Under the pieces are notes generated by a model. That model did no database searches. It saw only the letters and a list, made by a program, of their open reading frames with translations, and was not told the DNA's origin. A DNA stretch of 64,000 bases from Thermus antranikianii DSM 12462 (GTDB taxonomy: Bacteria > Deinococcota > Deinococci > Deinococcales > Thermaceae), in NCBI RefSeq assembly GCF_000423905.1, contig NZ_AUIW01000011.1:1-64000 (forward strand). The letters run 5' to 3'. How positions within the stretch are numbered: position 1 is the first letter of the stretch; the number at the start of each line of letters is the position of its first letter. The position numbers and the translations under genes were made by a program. Of this stretch, positions 34,153-43,510 are shown piece by piece.

Positions 34153-35267
34153 AGCGGGTGGTCCTAGCCTTCGGCACCCGGCCTGAGGCCACCAAGATGG
34201 CCCCGGTCTACCTGGCTTTGAAGGAGCACCCCCACATCAAGCCCCTCATCCTCCTCACCGGCCAGCACCGGGAACAACTAAGGCAGGCCCTGGGGCTTTT
34301 CGGCATCCAAGAGGACCGCAACCTGGACGTGATGCAAGAGCGCCAGGCCCTGCCGGACCTGGCGGCCCGCATCCTGCCCCAGGCGGCCAGGGCCCTCGAG
34401 GAGATGCGGGCGGACTACGTGCTGGTCCACGGGGACACCCTCACCACCTTCACCGTGGCCTGGGCGGCCTTTCTGGTGGGGCTTCCCGTGGGGCACGTGG
34501 AGGCAGGCCTAAGAAGCGGCAACCTCAAAGAACCCTTCCCCGAGGAGGCCAACCGCCGTCTCACCGACGTGCTTACCGACCTGGACTTCGCCCCCACCCC
34601 TCTGGCCAAGGAAAACCTCCTAAGGGAGGGCAAGAAGGAGGAGACCATCCTGGTCACCGGCCAGACGGGGGTGGATGCCGTGCTCCTGGCCGCCCGGCTA
34701 GGCCGGCTTCCTGAGGGGCTTCCCCCTGGCCCCTACGTGACCGTTACCATGCACCGGCGGGAAAACTGGCCCATCCTGCCGGAGCTGGCCCGGGCCCTCA
34801 AACGGGTGGCCGAGGCCTTCCCCCACCTCACCTTCGTCTACCCCGTGCACCTGAACCCCGTGGTGCGGGAGGCGGTCTTCCCCGTGCTCAAAGGGATGAA
34901 GAACTTTCTCCTCCTGGACCCCTTGGACTACGGGCCCATGGCCGCCTTGATGCGGGAAAGCCTCCTCCTCGTCACCGATTCCGGGGGGCTCCAGGAGGAA
35001 GGAGCGGCCCTGGGGGTTCCCGTGGTGGTGCTCAGGAACGTTACGGAAAGGCCAGAAGGCCTCGAGGCGGGCATCCTGAGGCTGGCGGGCACCGACCCCG
35101 AAAGGGTGTACCGCACGGTAAAGGAATTGTTGGAAAACCCCCAAGAGCTGGCCCGCATGCGCCAGGCCAAGAACCCCTACGGGGATGGGAAGGCGGGGAT
35201 TCGGGTGGCCCAGGGAGTGGCCTGGCGGCTCGGCCTGGGGCCTAGGCCGGAGGATTGGGTTCCCTAG
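34149..35267 (+). CDS. wecB: UDP-N-acetylglucosamine 2-epimerase (non-hydrolysing)
   Basis: 372 residues. Interconverts UDP-GlcNAc and UDP-ManNAc. [13 protein letters not shown] at the N-terminus, [43 protein letters not shown] and [28 protein letters not shown] are the family motifs, with the conserved catalytic acids and the glutamate that binds UDP. Provides the donor for a lipid-linked glycan started by the WecA-like enzyme. Its last 26 bases overlap the end of the convergent MFS gene. Confidence 0.95.
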   Translation: MKRVVLAFGTRPEATKMAPVYLALKEHPHIKPLILLTGQHREQLRQALGLFGIQEDRNLDVMQERQALPDLAARILPQAARALEEMRADYVLVHGDTLTTFTVAWAAFLVGLPVGHVEAGLRSGNLKEPFPEEANRRLTDVLTDLDFAPTPLAKENLLREGKKEETILVTGQTGVDAVLLAARLGRLPEGLPPGPYVTVTMHRRENWPILPELARALKRVAEAFPHLTFVYPVHLNPVVREAVFPVLKGMKNFLLLDPLDYGPMAALMRESLLLVTDSGGLQEEGAALGVPVVVLRNVTERPEGLEAGILRLAGTDPERVYRTVKELLENPQELARMRQAKNPYGDGKAGIRVAQGVAWRLGLGPRPEDWVP

Positions 35268-36429
35268 GCCAGGGCCTGAGCTGGTAGAGGCCCACCAGGA
35301 GGAGGCAGCCCCCCAGGAGGAGGGCGGCAAGCCGTCCCCCGAAGCGTTCAAAGAGGAGGCCGGTGAGGTAGGCCCCAAGGGGCCCGGTGCCCAGCATCAC
35401 CAGGCTGTACACCGCCATCACCCGGCCCCGAATCCGGTCGGGCACGGATAGCTGCACCAGGGTGTTGGCGTTGATGAGCACGGAGATCATCCCGAACCCT
35501 CCCAGGGCCAAAAAGAAGGGGACCAGGAAGGCGTAGGGCAGGAAGAGGCCCAGGTGGGCCAGGGAAAGGGAAAAGACCCCAAGAAGAAGCCTCCCCGGCT
35601 TGGGCCTACCCGTGAAGGCCATGACCAAGGCAGCCCCCAAGGCCCCCAACCCCACGCTGGAAAGGAGGCCACCATAACCCGTGGCGGAAAGCCCCAGCAC
35701 CAGCCGGGCATAGGAGGGCACCAGGGTCTGGAAGTTCATGCCCAAGAGGCTGGCGAAGAGCACCAGTCCCACCACCCGGCGCACCACGGGATGCTCGAGG
35801 ACAAACCGCACCCCCTCCTGGGCCTCCCGCCACCAGCGGCCATCCCCTTCCTCCCCCCTAGGACCCAGGGGAAGCCGGCGCAGGACGAAGAGAAGGGGCA
35901 AAAAGGAAAGGGCGTTGGCCAAATAGGCCACCCCCACGCCAAAGAGGGCGATCAACACCCCGGCTAGGGCCGGCCCCACCAACCTGCTGGTGTTGAAACC
36001 AAAGGAGTTAAGGGCGATGGCCCCCGGGTACCGGTCCCTGCCCGCCAGCTCCACGGTGAAGCTCTGGCGCACCGGGAGGTCCATGGCGTTGAGGGCCCCG
36101 TAGAGAAACGCAAAGAGGAGTACGTGGCCATAGCGCACCTGCCCGGTGAGGATGAGGAAGGCCATGAGGAGGGCCAGAACCATCATGCCCCCCTGGGTAA
36201 AAATAAGAAGGTTCCGCTTGGGGTAACGGTCCGCCAACACCCCGGCGGGAAGGGAGAAGAGCAAGGAGGGCAGGAACTGCAAGGCCACCACCAGCCCAAG
36301 CCTCTCCGCGCTTCCCGTAAGGAGGAGGACCAGCCATCCCTGGGCCGCCGACTGCATCCAGGTGCCCATCTGGGAGGTGAAAAGGGCAAGCCAGTAAGAA
36401 CGATAAAGAGGGTCTTTCAGGAGGGCCAA
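35242..36429 (-). CDS. MFS transporter (likely efflux)
   Basis: About 395 residues with 12 predicted membrane helices. The first cytoplasmic loop contains the MFS motif [14 protein letters not shown], and the second half repeats it more weakly. The family resembles the enterobactin-exporter/DUF-type MFS group, so efflux is more likely than uptake. The longer frame begins with GTG at 36438, but that codon lies inside a strong AAGGAGGT site; TTG at 36429, 8 bases after the site, is the better start. A TetR-type operator sits in the promoter, which fits a substrate-induced exporter. Substrate unknown. Confidence 0.85.
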   Translation of the reverse strand: MALLKDPLYRSYWLALFTSQMGTWMQSAAQGWLVLLLTGSAERLGLVVALQFLPSLLFSLPAGVLADRYPKRNLLIFTQGGMMVLALLMAFLILTGQVRYGHVLLFAFLYGALNAMDLPVRQSFTVELAGRDRYPGAIALNSFGFNTSRLVGPALAGVLIALFGVGVAYLANALSFLPLLFVLRRLPLGPRGEEGDGRWWREAQEGVRFVLEHPVVRRVVGLVLFASLLGMNFQTLVPSYARLVLGLSATGYGGLLSSVGLGALGAALVMAFTGRPKPGRLLLGVFSLSLAHLGLFLPYAFLVPFFLALGGFGMISVLINANTLVQLSVPDRIRGRVMAVYSLVMLGTGPLGAYLTGLLFERFGGRLAALLLGGCLLLVGLYQLRPWPREPNPPA

Positions 36430-36444
36430 GGCCAGCACCTCCTT

Positions 36445-36475
36445 ATCCTACGGCTGACTGACCGGTCATTACCAA
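36445..36475 (-). promoter_or_regulatory. MFS promoter with TetR-type operator in the spacer
   Basis: On the minus strand TTGGTA (36475-36470) and TAGGAT (36450-36445) are 19 bases apart. The spacer contains the perfect palindrome TGACCGGTCA (36459-36468), of the type bound by many TetR-family repressors. Binding there would block polymerase. No TetR gene is in the window, so the regulator acts in trans. Confidence 0.6.
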
Positions 36476-36495
36476 CTCCACCGCCGGCCTGTGCC

Positions 36496-36501
36496 TATAC
36501 T
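36496..36501 (+). promoter_or_regulatory. -10 box of the leaderless site-2 protease promoter
   Basis: TATACT 5 bases before the ATG at 36507. No Shine-Dalgarno and no clear -35. Confidence 0.5.
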
Positions 36502-36506
36502 GAGGC

Positions 36507-37598
36507 ATGCTCCAGCGCGGCTTTCCCCTGTTCCGCGTTCTGGGGATCCCCCTTTACCTGGATCTCTCCTTCCTCCTGATTCTGCCCCTCTTGGCCTTTC
36601 TCATCGGCAGCAACTTGCCCCTTTATCTGGAGTTATTTGGCCTTCCTCGGGACCCCTCCCTGCTCCAGGGCACCCTGCCCTTCCTCCTGGGACTTTCCGC
36701 GGCCCTAGGGCTTTTCGCCTCCGTGCTTTTACACGAGCTCGGGCACGCCCTGGTAGCCCGCTGCTCCGGTATAGAAACCAAACGCATCACCCTGTGGCTC
36801 CTGGGCGGGGTAGCCCAGATGGAAAGGATCCCCAGGGAACCCAAAAAGGAACTCTGGATTGCCCTGGCGGGCCCAGCGGTGAGCTTTTCCCTGGCTCTCT
36901 TCTTCCGTTTGGTGCAGGCGGAATCCGGGGCCTTGGGGTTTCTCACCCACTATTTGGCCCTGGTCAACCTGATGCTGGGGCTATTCAACCTCCTCCCTGC
37001 CCTGCCCTTGGATGGAGGTCGGGTCTACCGGGCGCTTTTGGCCATGCGCAAGCCCTACCTCCAGGCCACCCGGCAGGCCTTGGCCCTGAGCCAGGCGGTG
37101 GCCTGGGCCTTGGGGCTGTTCGGATTTCTGGCCTTCAATCCCTTCCTGGTCCTCATCGCCTTTTTCGTGTACATGGCCTCGAGGGCCGAGGTGGAGGCCA
37201 CCCTGCTGGCCCAAGCCTTAAGCGGGCTGAAGGCCAAGGACCTCATGACCCCAAACCCCCTGGTCATCCCCCCAGGGCTTACGGTCCAGGAAGTCCTGGA
37301 ACTGGCCCTGGCCCACAAGGTTTCCGGCTTTCCCGTGGTGGAGGAGGGACGGGTCCTGGGGGTGGTGGGCCTCGAGGGGCTGGAGGGCGCCGACCCCCTG
37401 GCCCCGGTGGTCCACTACCTAAAAGAACCCCTGATCCTCTCCCCCGAGGAGGACGCCCTTACCGCCTTGGAGCGCATGGCGGAGCACGGCTATGCCCGGG
37501 CCCTGGTGATGGAAGGGGGCCGCCTGGTGGGCATCCTCAGCAAAACCGACCTCCTAAGGGCCTTCCAGGTGCGGATGCTGGGGCATTCCTCACCTTGA
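36507..37598 (+). CDS. Site-2 protease (M50) with CBS domains
   Basis: 363-residue intramembrane metalloprotease. The zinc motif HELGH (76-80) lies in the second hydrophobic region and the third ligand in LFNLLPALPLDGGR (D169). About six membrane helices are followed by a pair of CBS domains (about 245-360: KAKDLMTPNPLVIPPG... and LKEPLILSPEEDALTALERMAEHG) that usually sense adenosine nucleotides. Such proteases release membrane-bound anti-sigma factors or other regulators. The start at 36507 has a -10 box 5 bases upstream. Confidence 0.92.
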   Translation: MLQRGFPLFRVLGIPLYLDLSFLLILPLLAFLIGSNLPLYLELFGLPRDPSLLQGTLPFLLGLSAALGLFASVLLHELGHALVARCSGIETKRITLWLLGGVAQMERIPREPKKELWIALAGPAVSFSLALFFRLVQAESGALGFLTHYLALVNLMLGLFNLLPALPLDGGRVYRALLAMRKPYLQATRQALALSQAVAWALGLFGFLAFNPFLVLIAFFVYMASRAEVEATLLAQALSGLKAKDLMTPNPLVIPPGLTVQEVLELALAHKVSGFPVVEEGRVLGVVGLEGLEGADPLAPVVHYLKEPLILSPEEDALTALERMAEHGYARALVMEGGRLVGILSKTDLLRAFQVRMLGHSSP

Positions 37599-37623
37599 CA
37601 GGCGGAGGGCGGTGGGGTAGGTT
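37595..37623 (+). promoter_or_regulatory. Promoter of the TRAP-TAXI operon
   Basis: TTGACA (37595-37600), 17-base spacer, TAGGTT (37618-37623); the -35 overlaps the stop of the protease gene. A GGGAGG site lies before the ATG at 37653, so this transcript has a leader of about 20 bases. Confidence 0.65.
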
Positions 37624-37652
37624 AGGGGCGCAAAAGTATACGGGAGGCGACC

Positions 37653-38636
37653 ATGAAGCGAGTCCTTATCCTCATCGGTCTGGTAGCCCTAGGGCTTGGC
37701 CTAGCGCAAAAACCCAAGGTGGTGATCGGCACGGGAAGCACCGGTGGCGTCTTCTTCTACTACGGTACCGCCATGGCCGACATCCTGAATAAGGCCGGGG
37801 CGGTGGAGGCCCAGCCGGTGCAGACCGGTGGCTCCTATGACAACCTGCAGCTCCTGCGGGACCGTACCTCGGGCAACACCTACTACTGCGCCCTCACCAC
37901 CACCGACTCCGCCTACGTGGCCTACACCGGGGAGGAGCCCCGCTTTAAGGACAAGCCGGCCAAAAACCAGCGGGTCCTCTTCTACATGTACCCCTCCTTC
38001 ATCCACCTGGTGACCGCGGAAAAGACCGGCATCAAGGTGGTGCAGGACCTCAAGGGCAAACGGGTTTCCACAGGCCAGCCTGGCTCCAGCACCGAGAACC
38101 TCGCCCTTCTGGTCCTGCAGGGGGCCGGGGTAAAGCCGGAAACCTTCGCCAAGCGGGAGCGCCTGCCGGTGGCAGAAGGAGCCAAGGCCCTGGCTGAGGG
38201 CACCCTGGATGCCTTCTTCTGGGTGGGAGGCGTGCCCACCAGCTCCATCGTGGAGCTCTCCCAGACCCTCGCCCGCAAAGGGGACCGCATCTACCTGGTG
38301 CCCATCGACCCCAAGAGCACCACCGCCCAGGTGGTCATGAAGAGGTTCCCAGGCCTGGTGGATCCCTACAAGGTGCCCAAGAACGTCTACAACACCCGCA
38401 CCGACGTGCCGGGGCTGGCCACCGGCAACATCGTGGTCTGCCCGGACACCCTGCCCGCGGAGGCCGGCTATGCCATCGTGAAGGCCGTCTTCGAGAACCT
38501 GGATACCCTCCGCACCGCTGTGGCCGCCGCCAAGGACACCAGCCTCGAGGCCACCGCCAAGCTTTACGGGAAGCTCCCCATCCCTTTCCACCCGGGAGCC
38601 GAGCGGTACCTGAAGGAGAAAGGCCTCATCAAGTAA
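37653..38636 (+). CDS. TAXI-family TRAP solute receptor (first copy)
   Basis: 327-residue periplasmic binding protein with a signal peptide (ALGLGLAQ, cleavage near residue 19). The TAXI core starts with VVIGTGSTGGVFFYYGTAMADILNKAG; YVAYTGEEPRFKD, VSTGQPGSSTENLALL and DAFFWVGGVPTSSI line the ligand cleft. A Thermus TAXI protein has been crystallised with glutamate or glutamine, so acidic amino acids or dicarboxylates are reasonable ligands. It is about two-thirds identical by eye with the second receptor at 40846, but cleft residues differ (GTGSTGG against ATGGVGG; CALTTTDSAY against CGTVLPDSAY). A terminator-like hairpin follows. Confidence 0.92.
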   Translation: MKRVLILIGLVALGLGLAQKPKVVIGTGSTGGVFFYYGTAMADILNKAGAVEAQPVQTGGSYDNLQLLRDRTSGNTYYCALTTTDSAYVAYTGEEPRFKDKPAKNQRVLFYMYPSFIHLVTAEKTGIKVVQDLKGKRVSTGQPGSSTENLALLVLQGAGVKPETFAKRERLPVAEGAKALAEGTLDAFFWVGGVPTSSIVELSQTLARKGDRIYLVPIDPKSTTAQVVMKRFPGLVDPYKVPKNVYNTRTDVPGLATGNIVVCPDTLPAEAGYAIVKAVFENLDTLRTAVAAAKDTSLEATAKLYGKLPIPFHPGAERYLKEKGLIK

Positions 38637-38646
38637 GCCATGCCTT

Positions 38647-38687
38647 AGCCCGGGCGCCCTGGAACCCTCCAGGCCCCGGGCTTTTTT
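38647..38687 (+). terminator. Hairpin with U-tract between TAXI receptor and permease
   Basis: Outer arms AGCCCGGG / CCCGGGCT (38647-38654 and 38675-38682), inner arms CCTGGA / TCCAGG (38658-38663 and 38668-38673), loop of 4, then TTTTTT to 38687. This is a classic Rho-independent terminator placed inside an operon, so it should act as a partial terminator. The permease Shine-Dalgarno begins at the end of its T-run. Confidence 0.8.
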
Positions 38688-38697
38688 GGAGAAAGCC

Positions 38698-40815
38698 ATG
38701 GAGCTAGAACATCCCAAGACTCCATCCACCCCTCTGGCCCGGCTGACCCACTGGATCCTGATCCTGGGAGCTCTTTACAGCCTGTATCTGGTCCTTCATC
38801 CCTTCACCCCCTTGGCCAAGGCCGAGATCCCCATCCTGGACATCGTCCAGCTTCAGCGAAGCACCCACGTCCTCTTTCTCCTTCTTGGGGGGTATCTCGT
38901 TTCCTTCTACCTCCCAAGGAAGCGCACCCTAGGGGCCTGGGTGTACTTCGCCTTCACCTTGATCCCCCTCTACAACTTCCTCTTTCCCAGCGTGCCCGGG
39001 GTAAACCTGCCGTGGGAGGCCAAGGCGGTGGGCCTCCTGTACTGGGGGGTGGCGGCCCTGCCTGCAATCCTCCCGCGCTTAAAACCGCCCGCCGACCTCT
39101 TGGCGGTTCTCCTGGCCCTTTTCCCTACCCTCTACCAGCTCCGCTTCTTTGAGGAGCTGGTCTACCGGGCGGTGCTTCCTGCGCCTTGGGACATGGCCAT
39201 GTCCTTCGGGCTCATCATGCTGGTCCTGGGCCTGGTCTACCGCCTTCTGGGCCCCGTGATGCCTGTATTGGTCCTCTTCTTCTTCAGCTACAACCTCTAC
39301 GCTGACCTCTTCCCCGGGGCCTTCAGGGGAAGCCGCCAGGGAATAGACCTCCTTCTGGGCAAAACCTTCAACGAAACCGAGGCCGGCATCTACGGGCTCA
39401 TCACCGGGGTCTCCGCCAAGTACCTGGTCTACTTCACCTTGCTTTCCGGCATGATCGGGGCCCTGGGCCTGGGGAAGGTGGTGGCCAACCTGGCCCTGGC
39501 CCTGGTGGGCAAGCATCCCGCCACCCCTGGACGGGTTACCGGCCTGGCCAGCGTGTTCATGGGCATGTTCTCCGGCTCCGGGGCCGCGGACACCCAGTTT
39601 GTGGCCGCCCTCACCAAGCCCCTTTACGAGAGGGCCAACTACGATCGCCTGGTGGCCGCAGGCCTGGTGGCCACCGCGGGCACCATTGCCCTCATCACCC
39701 CCCCGGTCATGGGCTCCATCGCCTTCATCATGGTGGAAATCCTACAGATCTCCTACCTGAAGGTGATCATCATGGCCCTGGGGCCGGCCTTGCTTTACCT
39801 AACCGCCGTTTTGGCCTTCAACGAGTTCTACTCCCGAAAGGCGGGCCTGCCCCCCGTGGGAGCGGAGCTGGGCATGAGCCGAAGGGCCTATATCCTTCGC
39901 TATAGCACCCTCTTTTTGCCGATCCTCCTCATCATCGCCATGCTCTACATGGGCTACGAGGTGCGCACCGCCGCCAGCCTGGCCCTCCTCTTCTTCATCC
40001 TCCTCACTTATCTGGACCCCACCCTGAGGCCTAAGAACCTGGCTCCCATCTTCCAGGGGCTTTCCGAGGGCTTCCGTACCTTGCTCCCCATCGGCACGGC
40101 CGTGACCGCCGCCAACCTCATCTTCGCCATGATGGTGATCAGCGGCCTCCCCTCCAAGTTCAGCCAGCTTCTCCAGCAGGTATCGGGGGAAAGCCTCCTC
40201 CTCGCCACCCTCATCACCGCCATCTTCAGCCTGATCCTGGGCATGGGGGTACCCCCCACCGCCACCTACGTGCTCACCTCGGCCCTCACCGCCCCGGCCA
40301 TCATCGCCCTGGCCAAGCAAAACGGCATCCCCGACTCCGCCGCCATCCTCGCCACCCACATGTTCCTCTTCTACTATGCGGTCCTGGCCGATGTAACCCC
40401 GCCCGTGGCCCTTTCCGCCTACGCCGCAGCCAGCGTCTTCGGCACCAACCCCCTGGTCACCGGGGTCTATGCCGCCCGGGTAGCCCTCGCCAAATACCTG
40501 GTGGGCTTCTTCTTCCTCCTTTCCTACTCGGGCACCGCCCTCCTCATCGTGCCCGTGTTGGAGAACTCCCCTCCCGGCGAGGCCTGGGGCATGATCCTGG
40601 AGCGCTTCCTCTCCGTGGCCATCGGCATCGTCTACCTTTCCGCCTCCGCCGCAGGGTATACCCGCAGGCCCCTGGCGCGCTGGGAAGCTTGGGCTTTGGG
40701 CATCCTGGCGGTTTTCCTCTTCGCGCCCTATGGACCCCTGAACCTGGCGGCCTTCCTGCTCGGCCTTCCCTTCTTCTTCCGCAAAGGGTTGACGGGAACT
40801 CGAGGAAAGGCTTAG
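38698..40815 (+). CDS. TRAP transporter fused 4TM/12TM permease
   Basis: 705 residues from the ATG at 38698, with a GGAGAAAG site upstream; a TTG four codons earlier is in the terminator tail. The N-terminal small (DctQ-like) and C-terminal large (DctM-like) membrane subunits are fused, as is usual for TAXI-TRAP systems. The DctM half shows GLVATAGTIALITPPVMGSIAFIMVE and the repeat LGMGVPPTATYVLTSAL with ADVTPPVALSAYAAASV. It imports the solute of one or both flanking receptors using the sodium or proton gradient. Confidence 0.93.
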   Translation: MELEHPKTPSTPLARLTHWILILGALYSLYLVLHPFTPLAKAEIPILDIVQLQRSTHVLFLLLGGYLVSFYLPRKRTLGAWVYFAFTLIPLYNFLFPSVPGVNLPWEAKAVGLLYWGVAALPAILPRLKPPADLLAVLLALFPTLYQLRFFEELVYRAVLPAPWDMAMSFGLIMLVLGLVYRLLGPVMPVLVLFFFSYNLYADLFPGAFRGSRQGIDLLLGKTFNETEAGIYGLITGVSAKYLVYFTLLSGMIGALGLGKVVANLALALVGKHPATPGRVTGLASVFMGMFSGSGAADTQFVAALTKPLYERANYDRLVAAGLVATAGTIALITPPVMGSIAFIMVEILQISYLKVIIMALGPALLYLTAVLAFNEFYSRKAGLPPVGAELGMSRRAYILRYSTLFLPILLIIAMLYMGYEVRTAASLALLFFILLTYLDPTLRPKNLAPIFQGLSEGFRTLLPIGTAVTAANLIFAMMVISGLPSKFSQLLQQVSGESLLLATLITAIFSLILGMGVPPTATYVLTSALTAPAIIALAKQNGIPDSAAILATHMFLFYYAVLADVTPPVALSAYAAASVFGTNPLVTGVYAARVALAKYLVGFFFLLSYSGTALLIVPVLENSPPGEAWGMILERFLSVAIGIVYLSASAAGYTRRPLARWEAWALGILAVFLFAPYGPLNLAAFLLGLPFFFRKGLTGTRGKA

Positions 40816-40845
40816 GGTAAAAGCCGAAGGAAAGGAGGCAAGGCT

Positions 40846-41823
40846 ATGAAGAGAGCCCTGTTGATCCTCTTGGCCCTGGCGGGGTTGGGTCTTGCCCAGA
40901 AGCCCAGGGTGGTGATCGCCACCGGGGGTGTGGGGGGGGTGTACTTCTACTACGGCACCACCTTGGCGGAAATCTGGAACAAAGCCGGGGTGGCCGAGGC
41001 CCAGGCCATCCAGACCGCGGCTTCCATTGACAACCTGCTCCTTTTGGAAAACCGCACAGGCGGGGGCACCTACTACTGCGGCACCGTGCTGCCCGATTCC
41101 GCCTACCTGGCCTACACCGGCCAGCACGACCGCTTTAAGGACAAACCCGCCAAAAGCGTGCGCATCCTCTTCGCCATGTACCCCAACTTCCTGCACATCG
41201 TCACCCGGGAGGGAACGGGCATCCGGGTGGTGCAGGATCTGAAGGGGAAGCGGGTCTCCACCGGGGCCCCGGGCTCGGGCACCGAGGTGGAGGCCTTGCT
41301 GGTCCTGCAGGCTGCCGGGATCTCCCCCAAGGACTTCGCCAAGCAGGAGCGCCTGGGGGCCCAGGAAAGCGCCAACGCCTTAGCCGAGGGCAACATCGAT
41401 GCCTTCTTCTGGTCGGGGGGCCTCCCCACCGGGGCCATCACCGAGCTTTCCGCCGCCCTGGCCCGGAAGGGGCAGAGGATCCACCTGGTGCCCTTGGATC
41501 CCAAGAGCACCGTGGTGCAGACCTTCCAGAAGCGCTTCCCCGGGCTTGCTGGCCCTGGGGTGATCCCCAAGGCGGTCTACGGAACCCGGAGCGACACCCC
41601 CACCCTCACCTTCTGGAACCTCTTCGTCTGCCCGCAAAGCCTGCCGGAGGAGGCCGCCTACGCCCTCACCAAGGCCACCTTTGAGAACCTGGCCACCCTG
41701 CGCCAGGCCGTGGCCGCCGCCCGGGACACCACCCTGGAGAACGCCGTCCGCTTCGTGGGGGGCACCATCCCCTACCACGAGGGGGCCCTGCGCTACTTCC
41801 GGGAAGCCGGGGTCCTGAAGTAG
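40846..41823 (+). CDS. TAXI-family TRAP solute receptor (second copy)
   Basis: 325-residue paralogue of the receptor at 37653, with signal peptide (LALAGLGLAQ) and the same conserved blocks (VVIATGGVGGVYFYYGTT, YLAYTGQHDRFKDKPAK, VSTGAPGSGTEVEALL, DAFFWSGGLPTGAI). It follows the permease after 30 bases with AAGGAGG before the ATG. The two receptors probably arose by duplication and share the single permease between them, with differing ligand pockets. Confidence 0.92.
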   Translation: MKRALLILLALAGLGLAQKPRVVIATGGVGGVYFYYGTTLAEIWNKAGVAEAQAIQTAASIDNLLLLENRTGGGTYYCGTVLPDSAYLAYTGQHDRFKDKPAKSVRILFAMYPNFLHIVTREGTGIRVVQDLKGKRVSTGAPGSGTEVEALLVLQAAGISPKDFAKQERLGAQESANALAEGNIDAFFWSGGLPTGAITELSAALARKGQRIHLVPLDPKSTVVQTFQKRFPGLAGPGVIPKAVYGTRSDTPTLTFWNLFVCPQSLPEEAAYALTKATFENLATLRQAVAAARDTTLENAVRFVGGTIPYHEGALRYFREAGVLK

Positions 41824-41827
41824 GCCG

Positions 41828-42250
41828 GTGAAACCCGCCATTTTCCGCACCAAGCTGGCCCAGCTCCTAGGGAGCTGGGCCTTTTGGCTGGTCGTGGTCT
41901 TTCTCGGCCTAGTCCGGGTGGTGGTGGTAGAGGACGGACAGCAAAAGCGGTATCTCTTCCTGAACGCCTGGGAGCAAGGACGGGTGGAGTTCGTCAACTC
42001 GGTGACGGGGAAGCCCGTCCTCCTGGAGTTCCGCCTGCCCTGGGCCTTCCAGGGCTTTCGGGCCTTCACCGACCCGGAAACGGAAGCCTATTACACCGCA
42101 GGCGAATACCCCTGGAACCAGGCGCTGGCCAAGGAGAGGCGGAAGAGCCTCACCTATTGCTCCGAGGTGGGCCTGGCCTTAAAGCTGGGAGATACCTGGT
42201 TCCGCGTGGAAAAGGGATGCCTTCGCCTCCGCCTCCTCTGGCCCCCTTAA
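41828..42250 (+). CDS. DUF1850 protein associated with TAXI-TRAP transporters
   Basis: 140 residues, GTG start 4 bases after the second receptor. One N-terminal membrane helix (WAFWLVVVFLGLVRVVVV) followed by an extracytoplasmic beta-rich domain: FVNSVTGKPVLLEFRLPW and the conserved end region. DUF1850 genes are found beside TAXI-TRAP genes in many bacteria and archaea; their function is unknown, though accessory roles in transport have been proposed. Ends with a 4-base overlap to the convergent protease gene. Confidence 0.8.
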   Translation: MKPAIFRTKLAQLLGSWAFWLVVVFLGLVRVVVVEDGQQKRYLFLNAWEQGRVEFVNSVTGKPVLLEFRLPWAFQGFRAFTDPETEAYYTAGEYPWNQALAKERRKSLTYCSEVGLALKLGDTWFRVEKGCLRLRLLWPP

Positions 42251-43464
42251 CGGAGGATCTGGGGGACTACCTTCAGGGTAAGGGTGCGGCCCTGGCGCCA
42301 GACCTCGAGGCTCACGGCCTCCCCGGGCTTCTTGCCGTAGAGCACCTGGCGGAGCTGGGCGATGGAGGAAAGAGGCACCCCGTCGGCCTTGAGGAGCACA
42401 TCCCCATCCACCCCCACCTGCAAGGCCTCCCCCGTGGGAAGCTGGATGTAGGCAAAGCGGCTTGGGGCCCTTAAGCCCGCCCGGGCAGCGGGGCTATTCC
42501 TCTCCACCTCCTGCACCATGAGGCCGGAGGCGGGAAGCCCGTACTGCTGGCGAAGCCTCTCCGGGTAGATGGAAAGGGGGATGAGGGACACGCCAAGCCG
42601 GGGACGGCTCCTGACGATCTCCTCCGCGGTCAGGGTCTTCCCCGCCTTGAGCTCGGGCAGGTACTGCTTCACCAGGTTGATGGGCAGGGCAAACCCCACC
42701 CCGGCGAACTGGGCGGCCCCGAACTGGCCCGTGGGGGTGAAGATGGCGGTGTTGATGCCGATCACCTCCCCGCGGGAGTTGAGGAGGGGTCCGCCGGAGT
42801 TTCCAGGGTTGATGGCGGCATCCGTCTGGATCACCTGGGGCACCAGACCCGACTCATCCCCGATGGCCCCGGGGTTTTCCCGGATGGCGGAGACGATCCC
42901 CTGGGTCACGGTGAACTCCAGCCCGAAGGGGTTTCCCATGGCGATGGCCTTCTGCCCCACCCTTATACGGTCGGAATCCCCCAGGACCAAGGGCACCAGC
43001 TTTTCCTTAGGGGCCTCCACCTTGAGGAGGGCCAGATCCAAAGGCGGGGCCGCCCCCACCAGGCGGGCCTGGTACTCCTTGGGGTCGTTGTGGAACTTCA
43101 CAGTGATGCGGCTGGCTCCCTCCACCACGTGGTAGTTGGTGAGGATGTACCCCTCCTTGTCGATCACGAAGCCCGAGCCCGTGCCCTCCTGTGGGGGCAT
43201 TTGCAAAAAGGGGGCAAAAAACTCAAAGCCCGGGGGAAGCTGGACTCTTTGGGGACGGGTCACCACCCCCACGTAGACCACCCCGTCCCCGTACTTCTCC
43301 ACGATCTCCACGGTGTTGCGCTCGTACTCCAGAAGCCCTGCCTCGGCAGGTGCGGAAACAGGCTGGGAGCGCTGGGTCTGGCCGTTGCTCAACCCCCACC
43401 AGAGCACGGCCCCCGCCATCAGGGCAAGCACCAGAAAACCCACAAAGGAACGGGCTAGGTTCAT
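42247..43464 (-). CDS. HtrA/DegP-type serine protease
   Basis: 405-residue periplasmic protease. An uncleaved-looking N-terminal membrane anchor (SFVGFLVLALMAGAVLWWG) is followed by a trypsin-like domain with triad residues in ILTNYHVVEGA (His), DLALLKVEAP (Asp) and INPGNSGGPLLNSRGEVIGI (Ser). One PDZ domain (about 300-400: GLMVQEVERNSPAARAGLRAP, VDGDVLLKADGVPLSS) ends the protein. Membrane anchoring and a single PDZ fit the DegS/HtrA type acting in envelope protein quality control. GGGAGGTG precedes the ATG. Confidence 0.93.
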   Translation of the reverse strand: MNLARSFVGFLVLALMAGAVLWWGLSNGQTQRSQPVSAPAEAGLLEYERNTVEIVEKYGDGVVYVGVVTRPQRVQLPPGFEFFAPFLQMPPQEGTGSGFVIDKEGYILTNYHVVEGASRITVKFHNDPKEYQARLVGAAPPLDLALLKVEAPKEKLVPLVLGDSDRIRVGQKAIAMGNPFGLEFTVTQGIVSAIRENPGAIGDESGLVPQVIQTDAAINPGNSGGPLLNSRGEVIGINTAIFTPTGQFGAAQFAGVGFALPINLVKQYLPELKAGKTLTAEEIVRSRPRLGVSLIPLSIYPERLRQQYGLPASGLMVQEVERNSPAARAGLRAPSRFAYIQLPTGEALQVGVDGDVLLKADGVPLSSIAQLRQVLYGKKPGEAVSLEVWRQGRTLTLKVVPQILR

Positions 43465-43510
43465 GCGCCACCTCCCGAACTTACCTTACGCTTTCCCGGT
43501 TAGGCACCGA

